Shown in pieces: positions 1-9,565 of a DNA stretch of 64,000 nt. This DNA is from Caulobacteraceae bacterium. GTDB taxonomy: Bacteria > Pseudomonadota > Alphaproteobacteria > Caulobacterales > Caulobacteraceae. Both the position numbers and the translations under genes were made by a program. The notes beneath the pieces are model-generated. The model saw only the letters and a program-made list of their open reading frames with translations, was not told the origin of the DNA and made no database searches. Position 1 is the first letter of the stretch. Every line of letters begins with the position of its first letter. Where the stretch lies: positions 124,001 to 188,000 of the forward strand of contig CANJLH010000002.1 of assembly GCA_947475415.1 (NCBI GenBank), read 5' to 3'.

Positions 1-142
1 CCTCGAAGAACAGTTCGTAGAAATCGCCCATGCGGAAGAACACCAGGGCGTCGGGCTGGCGCGCCTTGGCCTCGAAGAACTGCGCCATCACCGGCGTTGC
101 GCCGGCGGTGGTGGGGGCATCAGGTCGGGCGGGGGCGTTCAT
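1..142 (-). CDS. mutS: DNA mismatch repair protein MutS, N-terminal fragment (runs off window)
   Basis: Only the first 47 codons are in the window, reading leftward off the edge from an ATG at 142-140. The peptide contains [20 protein letters not shown] followed by GDFYELFFE, which is the conserved start of the MutS mismatch-binding domain I, including the Phe-x-Glu region family members share. MutS recognises mismatches and recruits MutL. It follows dnaJ on the same strand after an 88-bp gap, the order dnaK-dnaJ-mutS also known in Caulobacter. No strong Shine-Dalgarno is visible. Identity is clear from the N-terminus; the rest cannot be assessed. Confidence 0.9.
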   Translation of the reverse strand, partial: MNAPARPDAPTTAGATPVMAQFFEAKARQPDALVFFRMGDFYELFFE

Positions 143-230
143 GGGCTTGACGCAAACTAGCCGGGCGCGGGCGCGGCGGCCAGGGCTTGAAGCGGAGTCA
201 CGTGGTGATACGGTCGCCGACTGAGCCGGC

Positions 231-1376
231 CTATCCGCCCGTCACCGCCTCCCAGAACTTCTTGGCCTTGCCGCCGAAGGTGGCGGACTTCGGATGCTGC
301 TGTTCGCCGCAGAGCTCGGCGAATTCCTTCAGCAGTTCCTTCTGGCGGCCGGTCAGACGGGCCGGTGTCTCGACGAACAGCTCCACCACCAGGTCGCCGC
401 GGTCGCGGGATCTTAAGGACGGCATGCCGCGGCCCTTGACCCGCACGGTGCGGCCGGTCTGGGTTCCCTCGGGAACCTTGATGCTCACCTTGCAGTCGCC
501 GTCGGTCCCGCCCATCAGGCAGGGCGCCTCGATTTCACCGCCCAGGGCTGCCGTCGCCATCGGCACCGGCACTGTGCACAAGAGATCCAGCCCATCGCGT
601 TCGAACAACTCGTGCGGCTGCACCGACAGGAAGATATAGAGGTCGCCACGCGGACCGCCGCGCCCGCCGGCGTCGCCCTCACCGGCCAGCCGGATGCGCG
701 CGCCATCGTCCACCCCCGGCGGAATGCGGACCGACAGGTTGCGCTGGCGGCGGACCTGGCCCTGGCCCCGGCAATCCGAGCAAGGGTCTTGAATCAGCCG
801 GCCGGCTCCGCCGCACCGAGGGCAGGCCCGCTCTATGGAAAAGAACCCCTGGGTGGCGCGCACCCGGCCGGCGCCGCCGCATGAGCCGCAAGTGGTCGGG
901 CTGGTGCCGGGCTTGGCGCCGGAGCCCTCGCAGGTCTCGCAGGTCATCGCCGCCGGAACATTGATCTCAGCCTCAGCGCCCGCATAGGCCTGCTGCAGGG
1001 TGATCTCCAGGTCGAAACGCAGATCCTGACCCCGGGCCGGGCCCCGGTTGGCGTTGCGGCCGCGCCCGCCGAACATGTCGCCGAACACGTCGCCGAACAC
1101 GTCGTTGAAAATATCGTTCACATCGCCGCCGCCGAAGCCGCCGCCACCCCTGGCGCCGTTGACGCCCTCGTGGCCATAGCGGTCATAGGCGGCCCGCTTG
1201 TTGGCGTCGGAAAGGACCGAATAGGCTTCGTTGATTTCCTTGAACCGGCCGGCGGCCTCTTCACACCCCCCATTGCGGTCGGGATGGTGTTCCATCGCCA
1301 GTTTGCGAAAAGCGCTCTTCAGCGCGGCCTCATCCGCACCGCGCGCGACGCCCAGGATCTCATAATAGTCCCGCAT
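231..1376 (-). CDS. dnaJ: Co-chaperone DnaJ (Hsp40)
   Basis: 381-residue DnaJ that stimulates the ATPase of DnaK and delivers unfolded clients. The J-domain occupies residues 1-70, with the HPD tripeptide at 31-33. A Gly/Phe-rich linker follows ([14 protein letters not shown]). The zinc-finger region has four CxxCxGxG repeats ([32 protein letters not shown]), then the C-terminal substrate domain. The ATG at 1376-1374 was chosen because the protein then begins [10 protein letters not shown], as the family does; an in-frame TTG at 1394 would add six unconserved residues. It lies 151 bp downstream of dnaK on the same strand, with a GC-rich hairpin between the two genes. Confidence 0.97.
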   Translation of the reverse strand: MRDYYEILGVARGADEAALKSAFRKLAMEHHPDRNGGCEEAAGRFKEINEAYSVLSDANKRAAYDRYGHEGVNGARGGGGFGGGDVNDIFNDVFGDVFGDMFGGRGRNANRGPARGQDLRFDLEITLQQAYAGAEAEINVPAAMTCETCEGSGAKPGTSPTTCGSCGGAGRVRATQGFFSIERACPRCGGAGRLIQDPCSDCRGQGQVRRQRNLSVRIPPGVDDGARIRLAGEGDAGGRGGPRGDLYIFLSVQPHELFERDGLDLLCTVPVPMATAALGGEIEAPCLMGGTDGDCKVSIKVPEGTQTGRTVRVKGRGMPSLRSRDRGDLVVELFVETPARLTGRQKELLKEFAELCGEQQHPKSATFGGKAKKFWEAVTGG

Positions 1377-1484
1377 GAACCGTAAGGCGCTCAATCAACA
1401 AGTGAATGGGAGTTGGGTTGGCCCCCGTCCCGTTGCAAGTCGTGATAGACTGCGAACGAGACGAGGGAAACCTTAACAAGCCTT

Positions 1485-1508
1485 GGCGGCGGTTGTTTTC
1501 ACGCCGCC
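1485..1508 (-). repeat. Hairpin in the dnaK-dnaJ intergenic gap
   Basis: GGCGGCG (1485-1491) and CGCCGCC (1502-1508) form a 7-bp GC stem with a 10-nt loop, about 20 nt after the dnaK stop. It has no U-run on the minus strand. It may therefore be a partial terminator or processing signal that tunes dnaJ relative to dnaK; that role is inference. Confidence 0.45.
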
Positions 1509-1527
1509 GCCCGGCCGTCGGCTTGGC

Positions 1528-3432
<1,905 letters not shown>

Positions 3433-3563
3433 GGCAGAGTCTTACTCGCTCCTAATTGGCGGATGTCGCGGCGGGCCTCCATTGGAAGCGCCCCGTTACG
3501 ACATCCCCGGTGTCGGGAAGGTCTTAGGTCGGTGCGCCCCCGCGGCGCATCTGACTGATCGCG

Positions 3564-3591
3564 ATATGGGGAAATTTGAGGGCGCCGCAAG
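3564..3591 (-). promoter_or_regulatory. Sigma-32-type heat-shock promoter of dnaK
   Basis: On the minus strand CTTG (3591-3588) is followed after 16 nt by CCCCATAT (3571-3564). This is close to the RpoH consensus CTTGAAA-N14-CCCCATnT. It lies about 130 nt upstream of the dnaK ATG, so a long leader is predicted. Promoter strength and start site are not known from sequence. Confidence 0.75.
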
Positions 3592-3596
3592 GGTGA

Positions 3597-3621
3597 ATAT
3601 CCCTAAAGGCGACAGGGATAT
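3597..3621. repeat. Inverted repeat between HELTH gene and dnaK promoter
   Basis: ATATCCCT (3597-3604) and AGGGATAT (3614-3621) form 8-bp arms with a 9-bp spacer. The repeat lies immediately after the stop of the upstream minus-strand gene and just upstream of the dnaK sigma-32 promoter. The arm and spacer geometry recalls CIRCE, but the sequence is not CIRCE. It could be a weak terminator or an operator. Confidence 0.45.
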
Positions 3622-3624
3622 GAT

Positions 3625-4107
3625 TCAGGCGCGTTCAAAGTCCGGCAATGCGGCCTGGTAAATCTCCGCGGAATAAGGCGTCGGGGCGCCCGCGCGGGCC
3701 AGAAAAGCGTGCTGAATCACCATCGCCTGCTGCTCGATATTGAGCTCGTAGAAACTTGGCCCCTCGGCCAGGTCGTAGGCATAGGCGGCGTCGCTGTCGC
3801 CGGCCCTGAGCTTGGCGAAAAGCAGGTTCACCCCGTTCTGCGCTTGCCAGACGTGGGTGAGTTCATGGACGAAGACCGCCTTCGTCCTCAGCGGCACCTC
3901 GGGAGCCGCGAAATCCAGCGGGGCGGCGGCCGCGGGCCAGACGATCAGGCCGCCGCTGGGCGCGAAGGGACGAGGCCACAGCGGCGTGGCGAACAGGCGC
4001 ACCCGGCCGGGGTCCAGCCGGGCGCCGAACAGATCCGCGCAGAGCGCCGTCTCTCCCGGCGTCAGCCGCCGCAGGCTCAGTGGGGTCATGGCGGGGAACG
4101 CCGGCAT
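3625..4107 (-). CDS. Putative zinc-metallopeptidase-like protein (HELTH motif)
   Basis: 160-residue protein of uncertain role. The only strong motif is FVHELTHVWQAQ in the middle of the protein, an HExxH zinc-binding signature like that in small metallopeptidase-like proteins; similar Caulobacter proteins have been labelled 'vgr-related'. There is no signal peptide or membrane segment, so a cytoplasmic location is likely. The start is either the ATG at 4107 or an internal one at 4089. It is divergent from alkB and lies upstream of dnaK. The HELTH motif is seen; catalytic activity is inference and the substrate is unknown. Confidence 0.7.
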   Translation of the reverse strand: MPAFPAMTPLSLRRLTPGETALCADLFGARLDPGRVRLFATPLWPRPFAPSGGLIVWPAAAAPLDFAAPEVPLRTKAVFVHELTHVWQAQNGVNLLFAKLRAGDSDAAYAYDLAEGPSFYELNIEQQAMVIQHAFLARAGAPTPYSAEIYQAALPDFERA

Positions 4108-4126
4108 GGGCGATATATGCCCTGCT

Positions 4127-4732
4127 ATGCCGATGGTTTCGACTCAAGGTTTTCGTCTGCTCCCGGCTCGGCTGGACAGCGCCCGGCAGGCGGCGCTGGT
4201 CGAGGCCGTGATGGAGCGGGTCGCATTGGCCCCTTTCTTCCGGCCGGTTACGCCAGGCGGCCGGCCCATGAGCGTCGAAATGACGGGGTTCGGGCCATTG
4301 GGCTGGGTCAGCGACGCGGATGGCTACCGTTACAAGGCCACCCACCCGGTCACCGGCGCGCCCTGGCCCGACATTCCCCAGGCGCTCCTCGAACTCTGGA
4401 CAGAGGAGTCCGGGGCGGAGGTTCCCCCCGACTGTTGCCTCGTCAACCTCTATCGGGCCGGTGCGCGCATGGGGCTGCACCAGGACCGTGATGAAGCCGA
4501 TTTTGCGATTCCGGTGCTGTCGGTTTCCCTGGGCGACACCGCCGTGTTCCGGTTGGGTGGCACTGCGCGGAGCGATCGCACCGGTTCGCTGCGCCTGGCG
4601 TCCGGAGATGTCTGCCTGCTGGCCGGTCAGGCGCGGCTCGCCCACCATGGGGTCGAACGCATATTATCCGGTTCCTCGCGGCTCGTTCCCGGGGGGGGCC
4701 GGATCAATCTGACGCTGAGGCGAGCGCGCTGA
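4127..4732 (+). CDS. alkB: Alpha-ketoglutarate-dependent dioxygenase AlkB
   Basis: 201-residue Fe(II)/2-oxoglutarate dioxygenase that removes alkyl groups from 1-methyladenine and 3-methylcytosine in DNA. The family's N(L)YR segment appears as VNLYRAGARMGLHQDRDE, which supplies the iron-binding His-x-Asp. The distal ligand is in LAHHGVERI, and the 2-oxoglutarate-binding arginines are in RINLTLRRAR at the C-terminus. E. coli AlkB is 216 residues. The ATG at 4127 gives the best length; another ATG at 4133 is equally plausible. The long upstream in-frame extension overlaps the opposite-strand HELTH gene and is unlikely to be coding. Confidence 0.9.
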   Translation: MPMVSTQGFRLLPARLDSARQAALVEAVMERVALAPFFRPVTPGGRPMSVEMTGFGPLGWVSDADGYRYKATHPVTGAPWPDIPQALLELWTEESGAEVPPDCCLVNLYRAGARMGLHQDRDEADFAIPVLSVSLGDTAVFRLGGTARSDRTGSLRLASGDVCLLAGQARLAHHGVERILSGSSRLVPGGGRINLTLRRAR

Positions 4733-4788
4733 GCTTTGACTCGCGGGTCAGCCCGCGCGAGGATTGCCGGCCGACTGGGGATTTCGCG

Positions 4789-5607
4789 ATGTTACACCTG
4801 AAACGACCGGAGGGCGCGGAGCCCGCCGACCTGTATCTCTCACGCCGCTCACTCGCGGCGAGCGTATTCGGCGGCTACGCCCTGGCCGCCCTGTCAGCCG
4901 ACGCCGCGCCGATCCGCACCGACGCGCGGGGCCTGCTCACTGGGCCGGTGGAGTTCAAGTCGGGCGACCGAAATATCCCGGCCTTCATGGCCCGGCCGGA
5001 AGGAGACGGGCGGTATCCCACGGTGATCCTGGTTTCCGAGGTGTTCGGCGTTCACGAATACATTCGTGATATCTGTCGCCGGCTCGCCAAGGCCGGCTAC
5101 GTGGCGCTGGCGCCGTCGTTTTTCGTGCGAGCCGGCGATCCTTCGTCCACCAGCGACATGGACACCGTCCGGCGGATCGTCTCCAATACCTCAGATACTC
5201 AGGTGATGAACGACGTCGACGCGGCCGCCGCCTACCTGAAAAAGCAGAAGTTTGTCGACCGCGGATCCATGGCGATCGTCGGTTTTTGCTGGGGCGGCGC
5301 GGTCGCCTGGCTGGCCTGCGAGCGGATGCGGCATTTCAAGGCGGGTGTCGCATGGTACGGGCGGCTGAGCGCGCCGAAGCCTGGCGAGTTTCTCAGCGAG
5401 CCCGACCGGCGCTGGCCCCTGGATCTGGTCAAGGACCTGCGCGCGCCTGTGCTGGGCCTGTATGGCGGTAAGGACGCCGGCATTCCGGCGGCCGACGTCG
5501 AAAGGATGCGTCAGGCGCTGACCGCAGCCAACAAGAAAGGCAGCGAGCTCATCGTTTATCCCAACGCCCAGCATGGATTCCACGACCGATTACCGGTCGT
5601 CATTTGA
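4789..5607 (+). CDS. Secreted dienelactone hydrolase family protein, 3' end frameshifted
   Basis: Alpha/beta hydrolase of the dienelactone hydrolase family with a Tat-like leader (SRRSLAASVF, then an AADA-type cleavage region). The nucleophile cysteine is in GFCWGG, the Asp in YGGKDAG and the His in NAQHGFH, so the full triad precedes the break. The open frame stops at 5605-5607 after HDRLPVVI. Removing one A at 5585 restores HADYRSSFDPASAENGW and continues to a stop at 5681-5683, matching the family C-terminus. This is a single-base insertion, either a real mutation or a sequencing error. The intact gene would span 4789-5683. Confidence 0.85.
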   Translation: MLHLKRPEGAEPADLYLSRRSLAASVFGGYALAALSADAAPIRTDARGLLTGPVEFKSGDRNIPAFMARPEGDGRYPTVILVSEVFGVHEYIRDICRRLAKAGYVALAPSFFVRAGDPSSTSDMDTVRRIVSNTSDTQVMNDVDAAAAYLKKQKFVDRGSMAIVGFCWGGAVAWLACERMRHFKAGVAWYGRLSAPKPGEFLSEPDRRWPLDLVKDLRAPVLGLYGGKDAGIPAADVERMRQALTAANKKGSELIVYPNAQHGFHDRLPVVI

Positions 5608-5687
5608 TCCGGCGTCAGCCGAAAACGGTTGGGTCCGGATGCTGGAGCACCTGCGGCGAAATGGTGTCGCGCCCCGGCGCTGACATT

Positions 5688-6122
5688 TTAGAACAGCGGC
5701 TCTTCCTTCGCGGGCGGAGGCGCGGCGGGCTCCGGTGTCGACGCGGGCGCCGGCGCTGAAGGTTCGGCCGGCTTGCTGGCTTTCTCCGCCTCGGCGAGCC
5801 TGGCCGCCTTTTCCTTTTCCGCCTCGGCCTTCTTTTCCGCCTCGGCTTTCTTGGCCTCTTCGGCCTTCTTTTCAGCCTCCGCTTTTTCTTCCTCGGTCAT
5901 CGCCTCTTCTTCCGTCACTTTAGGAAGCGGCGGCAGGGCGTCGAGGTTGATTGGCAGGGCGTCCGAGGCGCTGGAGCCGGTTCCGGAAGATGTGCTCGCC
6001 TGCTCCCCGGGCAATCGCGCCCGCGGAGCTGCGCCCGCCAGGCCCAGGATGAAACCAATCACCGCGCAGCCGAGAATCCCCGCCGCGACGCCCCGCAGAA
6101 TTTTTTCCGGCATCGACCACAT
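5688..6122 (-). CDS. Membrane-anchored Glu/Lys/Ala-rich protein of unknown function
   Basis: 144 residues, not recognised. A basic N-terminus is followed by one membrane segment (about residues 10-31, ILRGVAAGILGCAVIGFILG). A Ser/Thr-rich linker and a long Glu/Lys/Ala repeat (about 70-117) follow, likely a charged single alpha-helix or TolA-like spacer, then a Pro/Ala/Glu tail. The layout suggests an inner-membrane protein reaching across the periplasm. It is divergent from ftsK and shares its structured intergenic region. The ATG at 6122 is used; a second is at 6113. It ends 4 bp beyond the frame-restored end of the upstream hydrolase. Confidence 0.65.
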   Translation of the reverse strand: MWSMPEKILRGVAAGILGCAVIGFILGLAGAAPRARLPGEQASTSSGTGSSASDALPINLDALPPLPKVTEEEAMTEEEKAEAEKKAEEAKKAEAEKKAEAEKEKAARLAEAEKASKPAEPSAPAPASTPEPAAPPPAKEEPLF

Positions 6123-6142
6123 GCGCAGGACCTTATTCGCGC

Positions 6143-6205
6143 CAGGGCCTGACGAAAAGACGTCTTTCGCCGGCCCTGCCCGCGCGCCTTCGACGCGGGC
6201 CAGGG
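6143..6205 (+). promoter_or_regulatory. Alternative hairpins in the ftsK upstream region
   Basis: Two inverted repeats share one strand. CAGGGCC (6143-6149) pairs with GGCCCTG (6172-6178) around a perfect 12-bp palindrome, AAAGACGTCTTT (6156-6167). The segment CCCTG-CCCGCG (6174-6184) can instead pair with CGCGGG-C-CAGGG (6194-6205, one-base bulge). The stems are mutually exclusive. The region lies 60-120 bp before the ftsK ATG and would be in its leader if transcription starts upstream. Confidence 0.5.
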
Positions 6206-6264
6206 TAAACGCCTCTTAACCCTATGGCGCCAGAACATGGCGGTTCCTGAAGCGGAGGGTGAGA

Positions 6265-8586
6265 ATGGCGCGGACGGCGCGGAAGACCAGTTTCCAGTTG
6301 TGCCTGCATATCGCCGGGCTTGTCTGGTCACACCCGAACACCGCACGCCTGCGCGGCGGCATGACCGCGGCCATGGGCGCAGGGCTCGCGCTCGCCGTCA
6401 TCACCTATAACGCCGCCGACCCTAGTCTTAACGTCGCCTCCAGTCTGGCGGCGCAGAACGCCCTCGGCCGCGCCGGAGCCCTGGCCGCGGATGTCGGCGT
6501 CCAATCTCTAGGCCTGGCCGCTGGCGTTTGCGCCCTGTTGATGGTCGTGCTCGGCCTCGCGCGAATCGCCGCCGCCCGACCCGACGCGACCCGCGGCCAG
6601 GTCCGGCTACGAGCGCTTGCCGGTGGGCTTGGGGTCCTGGCGCTGGCCGGCCTGCTCGCCTGGCCCGCGCCTCCGGCGGCGTGGCCGTTGGCCAAGGGCC
6701 TTGGGGGCTTCTGGGGCGATGGTCTCCTGCATGTGACCGCCGGCGTGTTCGCCTTCGCCCGCCTGCCCGGCGCAAACGCCATCGCCGCCCTGCTGCTGGC
6801 GGCGGGTGCGGCGGCGGGCCTTGGCTATGCCATCGGCCTGGGCCGCCAGGACCTTAAGGCCGCGGGCCCGGCTGTGGCGGCGCTGCTGCGTTGGCGGCCT
6901 GGCGCGCCGCCGCTACGTGCGCGCGCGCCGACCGTACGGCGCACCGCTGAGCCGGCCATCGCCGCCCCGGATCCCACGCCGGTCGCCGCACCCGTTCCCT
7001 TGGCGATCAAGACGCCGAAATCGCCGCCGCGGGAGTCGGCGCGCGAGGTGCGCGAAAATCAGAACAGCTTCGACTTCGTCAAGCCGGGCGGCTTCCGCCT
7101 GCCGGAACTCTCGATGCTGGCCAAGGCCAAGCCCAGGGCCTCCGCCATCGACGAGCCCGCCCTGCGCCAGAACGCGAGGCTGCTCGAAAGCGTGCTGGCC
7201 GAGTTCGGCGTGCGCGGCGCCATCGACCAGATTCGGCCCGGTCCGGTGGTCACGCTTTATGAACTCGTCCCGGCGGCAGGCGTGAAATCCGCCCGGGTCG
7301 TGGCCCTTTCCGACGACATCGCCCGCTCCATGAGTGTGTCCGCCTGCCGTGTGGCGGTGGTGCCCGGTCGCAACGCCATCGGCATCGAACTGCCCAACGC
7401 CAAGCGGGAAACCGTCTACCTGCGCGACATGCTCGCCTCGCCGGAGTACGAAAAGTCCACCCAGGCCCTGCCCATGGCGCTGGGCGAAAACATCGGTGGC
7501 GAATCCTATATCGCCGACCTTTCGAAGATGCCCCACCTGCTCATCGCCGGCACCACCGGTTCGGGCAAATCCGTCGGCGTCAACGCCATGATCCTGTCGA
7601 TTCTCTACCGCCTGCCGCCGGATCAGTGCCGGTTCATCATGATCGACCCCAAGATGCTTGAGCTTTCGGTCTATGATGGGATCCCGCATCTGCTGGCGCC
7701 TGTGGTGACGGATCCGAAGAAGGCCATCGTCGCCCTGAAGTGGACGGTGCGCGAAATGGAGGACCGCTATCGGCGGATGTCCAAGATCGGGGTCCGCAAC
7801 GTCGCCTCCTACAACGAGCGCGCCAAGGAGGCTGTCGCCAAGGGCGAGCATTTCGAGCGAACAGTCCAGACGGGCTTCGGCGAGGACGGCCGCCCAATCT
7901 ACGAGAGCGAAAAGATCACCCCGGAGCCCATGCCCTATCTGGTGGTGGTGATCGACGAAGTCGCCGACTTAATGATGGTCGCCGGAAAGGAAATCGAAGG
8001 TGCGGTGCAGCGGCTGGCGCAGATGGCCCGGGCGGCGGGCATTCATCTGATCATGGCCACGCAGCGCCCGTCGGTGGACGTGATCACCGGCACCATCAAG
8101 GCCAATTTCCCCACCCGGATCTCTTTCCAGGTCACCTCCAAGATCGACTCACGCACCATCCTGGGCGAACAGGGGGCCGAACAACTGCTGGGCCAGGGCG
8201 ATCAGCTGTACATGGCCGGCGGCGGTCGGATCACCCGCCTGCACGGCCCCTTCGTCTCTGACGAAGAGGTGGAGTCGGTGGCTAAGTTCCTGCGTAGCCA
8301 GGGCCAGCCCCGCTATCTCGACGAGGTCACCGCCGGCGCCGAGGATGACGAAGACGGCGGCGGATCGGAGTTCGGCGGCGGTGAGGGTGGGAGCAACGAC
8401 CTGTACGATCAAGCCGTGGCCGTGGTGACCCGAGACGGCAAGGCCTCCACCAGTTATGTCCAGCGCAGGCTGCAGATCGGATACAACCGCGCGGCGTCGC
8501 TGATCGAACGGATGGAGCGTGAGGGAGTCATTTCGGCCGCCAACCACGCCGGCAAGCGCGAAATCCTGGCCGGGCCGCCGCCCTAG
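6265..8586 (+). CDS. ftsK: DNA translocase FtsK
   Basis: 773-residue septal DNA translocase that pumps chromosome termini apart and activates XerCD recombination at dif. The N-terminal third has several hydrophobic segments (about residues 30-200) for the divisome anchor. A Pro/Ala-rich linker follows. The RecA-like motor has Walker A GTTGSGKS at about 429-436 and Walker B VVVIDEVADLM. The C-terminal winged-helix gamma domain reads SYVQRRLQIGYNRAASLIERMEREGV and binds KOPS. The ATG at 6265 is chosen because GGAGGG sits 5-6 nt upstream; an in-frame GTG at 6259 overlaps that site. It is followed by lolA on the same strand after 124 bp. Confidence 0.96.
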   Translation: MARTARKTSFQLCLHIAGLVWSHPNTARLRGGMTAAMGAGLALAVITYNAADPSLNVASSLAAQNALGRAGALAADVGVQSLGLAAGVCALLMVVLGLARIAAARPDATRGQVRLRALAGGLGVLALAGLLAWPAPPAAWPLAKGLGGFWGDGLLHVTAGVFAFARLPGANAIAALLLAAGAAAGLGYAIGLGRQDLKAAGPAVAALLRWRPGAPPLRARAPTVRRTAEPAIAAPDPTPVAAPVPLAIKTPKSPPRESAREVRENQNSFDFVKPGGFRLPELSMLAKAKPRASAIDEPALRQNARLLESVLAEFGVRGAIDQIRPGPVVTLYELVPAAGVKSARVVALSDDIARSMSVSACRVAVVPGRNAIGIELPNAKRETVYLRDMLASPEYEKSTQALPMALGENIGGESYIADLSKMPHLLIAGTTGSGKSVGVNAMILSILYRLPPDQCRFIMIDPKMLELSVYDGIPHLLAPVVTDPKKAIVALKWTVREMEDRYRRMSKIGVRNVASYNERAKEAVAKGEHFERTVQTGFGEDGRPIYESEKITPEPMPYLVVVIDEVADLMMVAGKEIEGAVQRLAQMARAAGIHLIMATQRPSVDVITGTIKANFPTRISFQVTSKIDSRTILGEQGAEQLLGQGDQLYMAGGGRITRLHGPFVSDEEVESVAKFLRSQGQPRYLDEVTAGAEDDEDGGGSEFGGGEGGSNDLYDQAVAVVTRDGKASTSYVQRRLQIGYNRAASLIERMEREGVISAANHAGKREILAGPPP

Positions 8587-8710
8587 AACATGATCGATCA
8601 GACGATTGCCGCTGATCGCATCGAGTTCTGGTGTGCATTTTGGTTTAGATCAGCGCCCATTCATCTGCGTCGCCATACTGGGGCCGTTGTTTCCGGAGTC
8701 ATGCTCGCTG

Positions 8711-9355
8711 ATGAACCGCCTTACGCTCACCCGTCGCACCTTGGTCGGCGCTGCATTGGCCGCGCCCGTCACCGCCATGGCCGTGCCGCCGCAGCGGCTG
8801 TCGGTCGAAGACCGCGCCATGGCCGACAGGGCCGCAGTCTACCTCGAAGGCCTTTCCGAAGCGCGTGCGCGCTTTGTGCAGACCGACCCGCGCGGCGCGG
8901 TTTCACAGGGAGATCTGTACCTGAAGCGCCCGGGCCGGGCTCGATTCGCCTATGACGCGCCGGCGGGCCTGCTGGTGGTCTCGGATGGCGGAGTGGTGTC
9001 GATCCAGAACAGCCGCTTGAAGACCTTCGAGAGCTATCCTTTGATGGCCACGCCCCTATCGCTGTTCCTGGCCAAGCACATCCGGTTGGACCGCGGCGTG
9101 GTGGTCACCCGCGTGACCCGCACCCTGGAAGGGTTCGCGGTCACCGCCCGCGATGGGCGCAAAGAAGCCGAGGGTGAGATTACGCTCAGCTTCGCAGATG
9201 GGCCGCTGCGTCTGACAGGTTGGTCGGTGAGCGACGCACAGGGTCAGTCCACCCGGGTGCGGATTACCGGTCTGCAGGCCACATCCGGCCTGTCGCCATC
9301 CCTGTTTGTGCTGAAAGATCCGCGCCCTAAAGCGCCTGGCCGGGGCAAAATGTGA
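8711..9355 (+). CDS. lolA: Outer-membrane lipoprotein carrier protein LolA
   Basis: 214-residue periplasmic lipoprotein chaperone that accepts lipoproteins from LolCDE and delivers them to the outer membrane. The start at 8711 gives MNRLTLTRRTLVGAALAAP, an export signal with twin arginines; the longer upstream frame has no export signal. The body has the LolA pattern: VYLEGLSEARARFVQ, GDLYLKRPGRARFAYD, and the open beta-sheet half-barrel with ITLSFADGPLRLTGW. It follows ftsK, a neighbour arrangement common in alphaproteobacteria. Its stop codon lies inside an 18-bp dyad at 9351-9368. Confidence 0.9.
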   Translation: MNRLTLTRRTLVGAALAAPVTAMAVPPQRLSVEDRAMADRAAVYLEGLSEARARFVQTDPRGAVSQGDLYLKRPGRARFAYDAPAGLLVVSDGGVVSIQNSRLKTFESYPLMATPLSLFLAKHIRLDRGVVVTRVTRTLEGFAVTARDGRKEAEGEITLSFADGPLRLTGWSVSDAQGQSTRVRITGLQATSGLSPSLFVLKDPRPKAPGRGKM

Positions 9356-9368
9356 CAATGTTGTCACA
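9351..9368. promoter_or_regulatory. 18-bp dyad TGTGACAA-TG-TTGTCACA
   Basis: A perfect 8+2+8 inverted repeat overlapping the lolA stop codon and ending 24 bp upstream of a promoter-like TTGACT. The half-sites resemble CRP/FNR-family halves (TGTGA/TCACA) but with an 8-bp rather than 6-bp spacing. No U-run follows, so an operator is more likely than a terminator. The regulator is unknown. Confidence 0.5.
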
Positions 9369-9392
9369 TGCAAGTCCATTTGAATTTAACTA

Positions 9393-9421
9393 TTGACTTT
9401 TCTTGGCCCCGTTGTAATTAT
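9393..9421 (+). promoter_or_regulatory. Sigma-70-like promoter ahead of a candidate small RNA
   Basis: TTGACT (9393-9398) and AATTAT (9416-9421) are separated by 17 bp, inside an AT-rich patch that stands out in this GC-rich DNA. Transcription would start near 9428. The -10 element matches TATAAT at four of six positions, so the call is moderate. Confidence 0.5.
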
Positions 9422-9427
9422 GCCACT

Positions 9428-9536
9428 CATGACGTCGGCGCTAGGCGCAGACGGCAGCCCTGCCGGATTTATCCCCTCCCGGCGGCGGCATAATCACTTT
9501 AACGCCCTGGCCCTCTCTAGTGTCCGGGCGTTTTCT
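9428..9536 (+). ncRNA. Candidate small RNA with looped anti-Shine-Dalgarno motif
   Basis: A roughly 105-nt stretch bounded by a promoter-like sequence and an intrinsic terminator, with no convincing ORF. GCCGG (9462-9466) and CCGGC (9479-9483) can close a 12-nt loop (9467-9478) containing UCCCCUC, complementary to Shine-Dalgarno sequences; such C-rich loops are typical of several alphaproteobacterial sRNAs. A competing CGGCAG/CTGCCG stem lies just before it. It could instead be an attenuated xthA leader, since xthA starts 30 nt beyond the terminator. No known family is recognised. Confidence 0.45.
9501..9536 (+). terminator. Rho-independent terminator upstream of xthA
   Basis: AACGCCC (9501-9507) pairs with GGGCGTT (9526-9532), extended inward by GG/CC past a one-base bulge. 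TTTTCTT follows at 9531-9537. This is the classic stem plus U-run on the plus strand. It would end the candidate sRNA or, if read through, attenuate xthA. Confidence 0.7.
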
Positions 9537-9565
9537 TGTCCGCCAATGCGCCGTAAGAGCGGGGC

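Noticed and set aside
3597..3621. Inverted repeat as a CIRCE/HrcA operator
   Set aside because: The arms ATATCCCT/AGGGATAT do not match TTAGCACTC/GAGTGCTAA; only the spacer length is similar.
6913..7851. A 312-codon minus-strand open frame
   Set aside because: It is antisense to the ftsK motor domain; His/Gly-rich shadow translation.
9393..9536. Identity of the sRNA as Caulobacter GsrN
   Set aside because: GsrN is driven by the general-stress sigma factor, and I see no GGAAC-N16/17-CGTT promoter here; the resemblance is limited to a C-rich loop.
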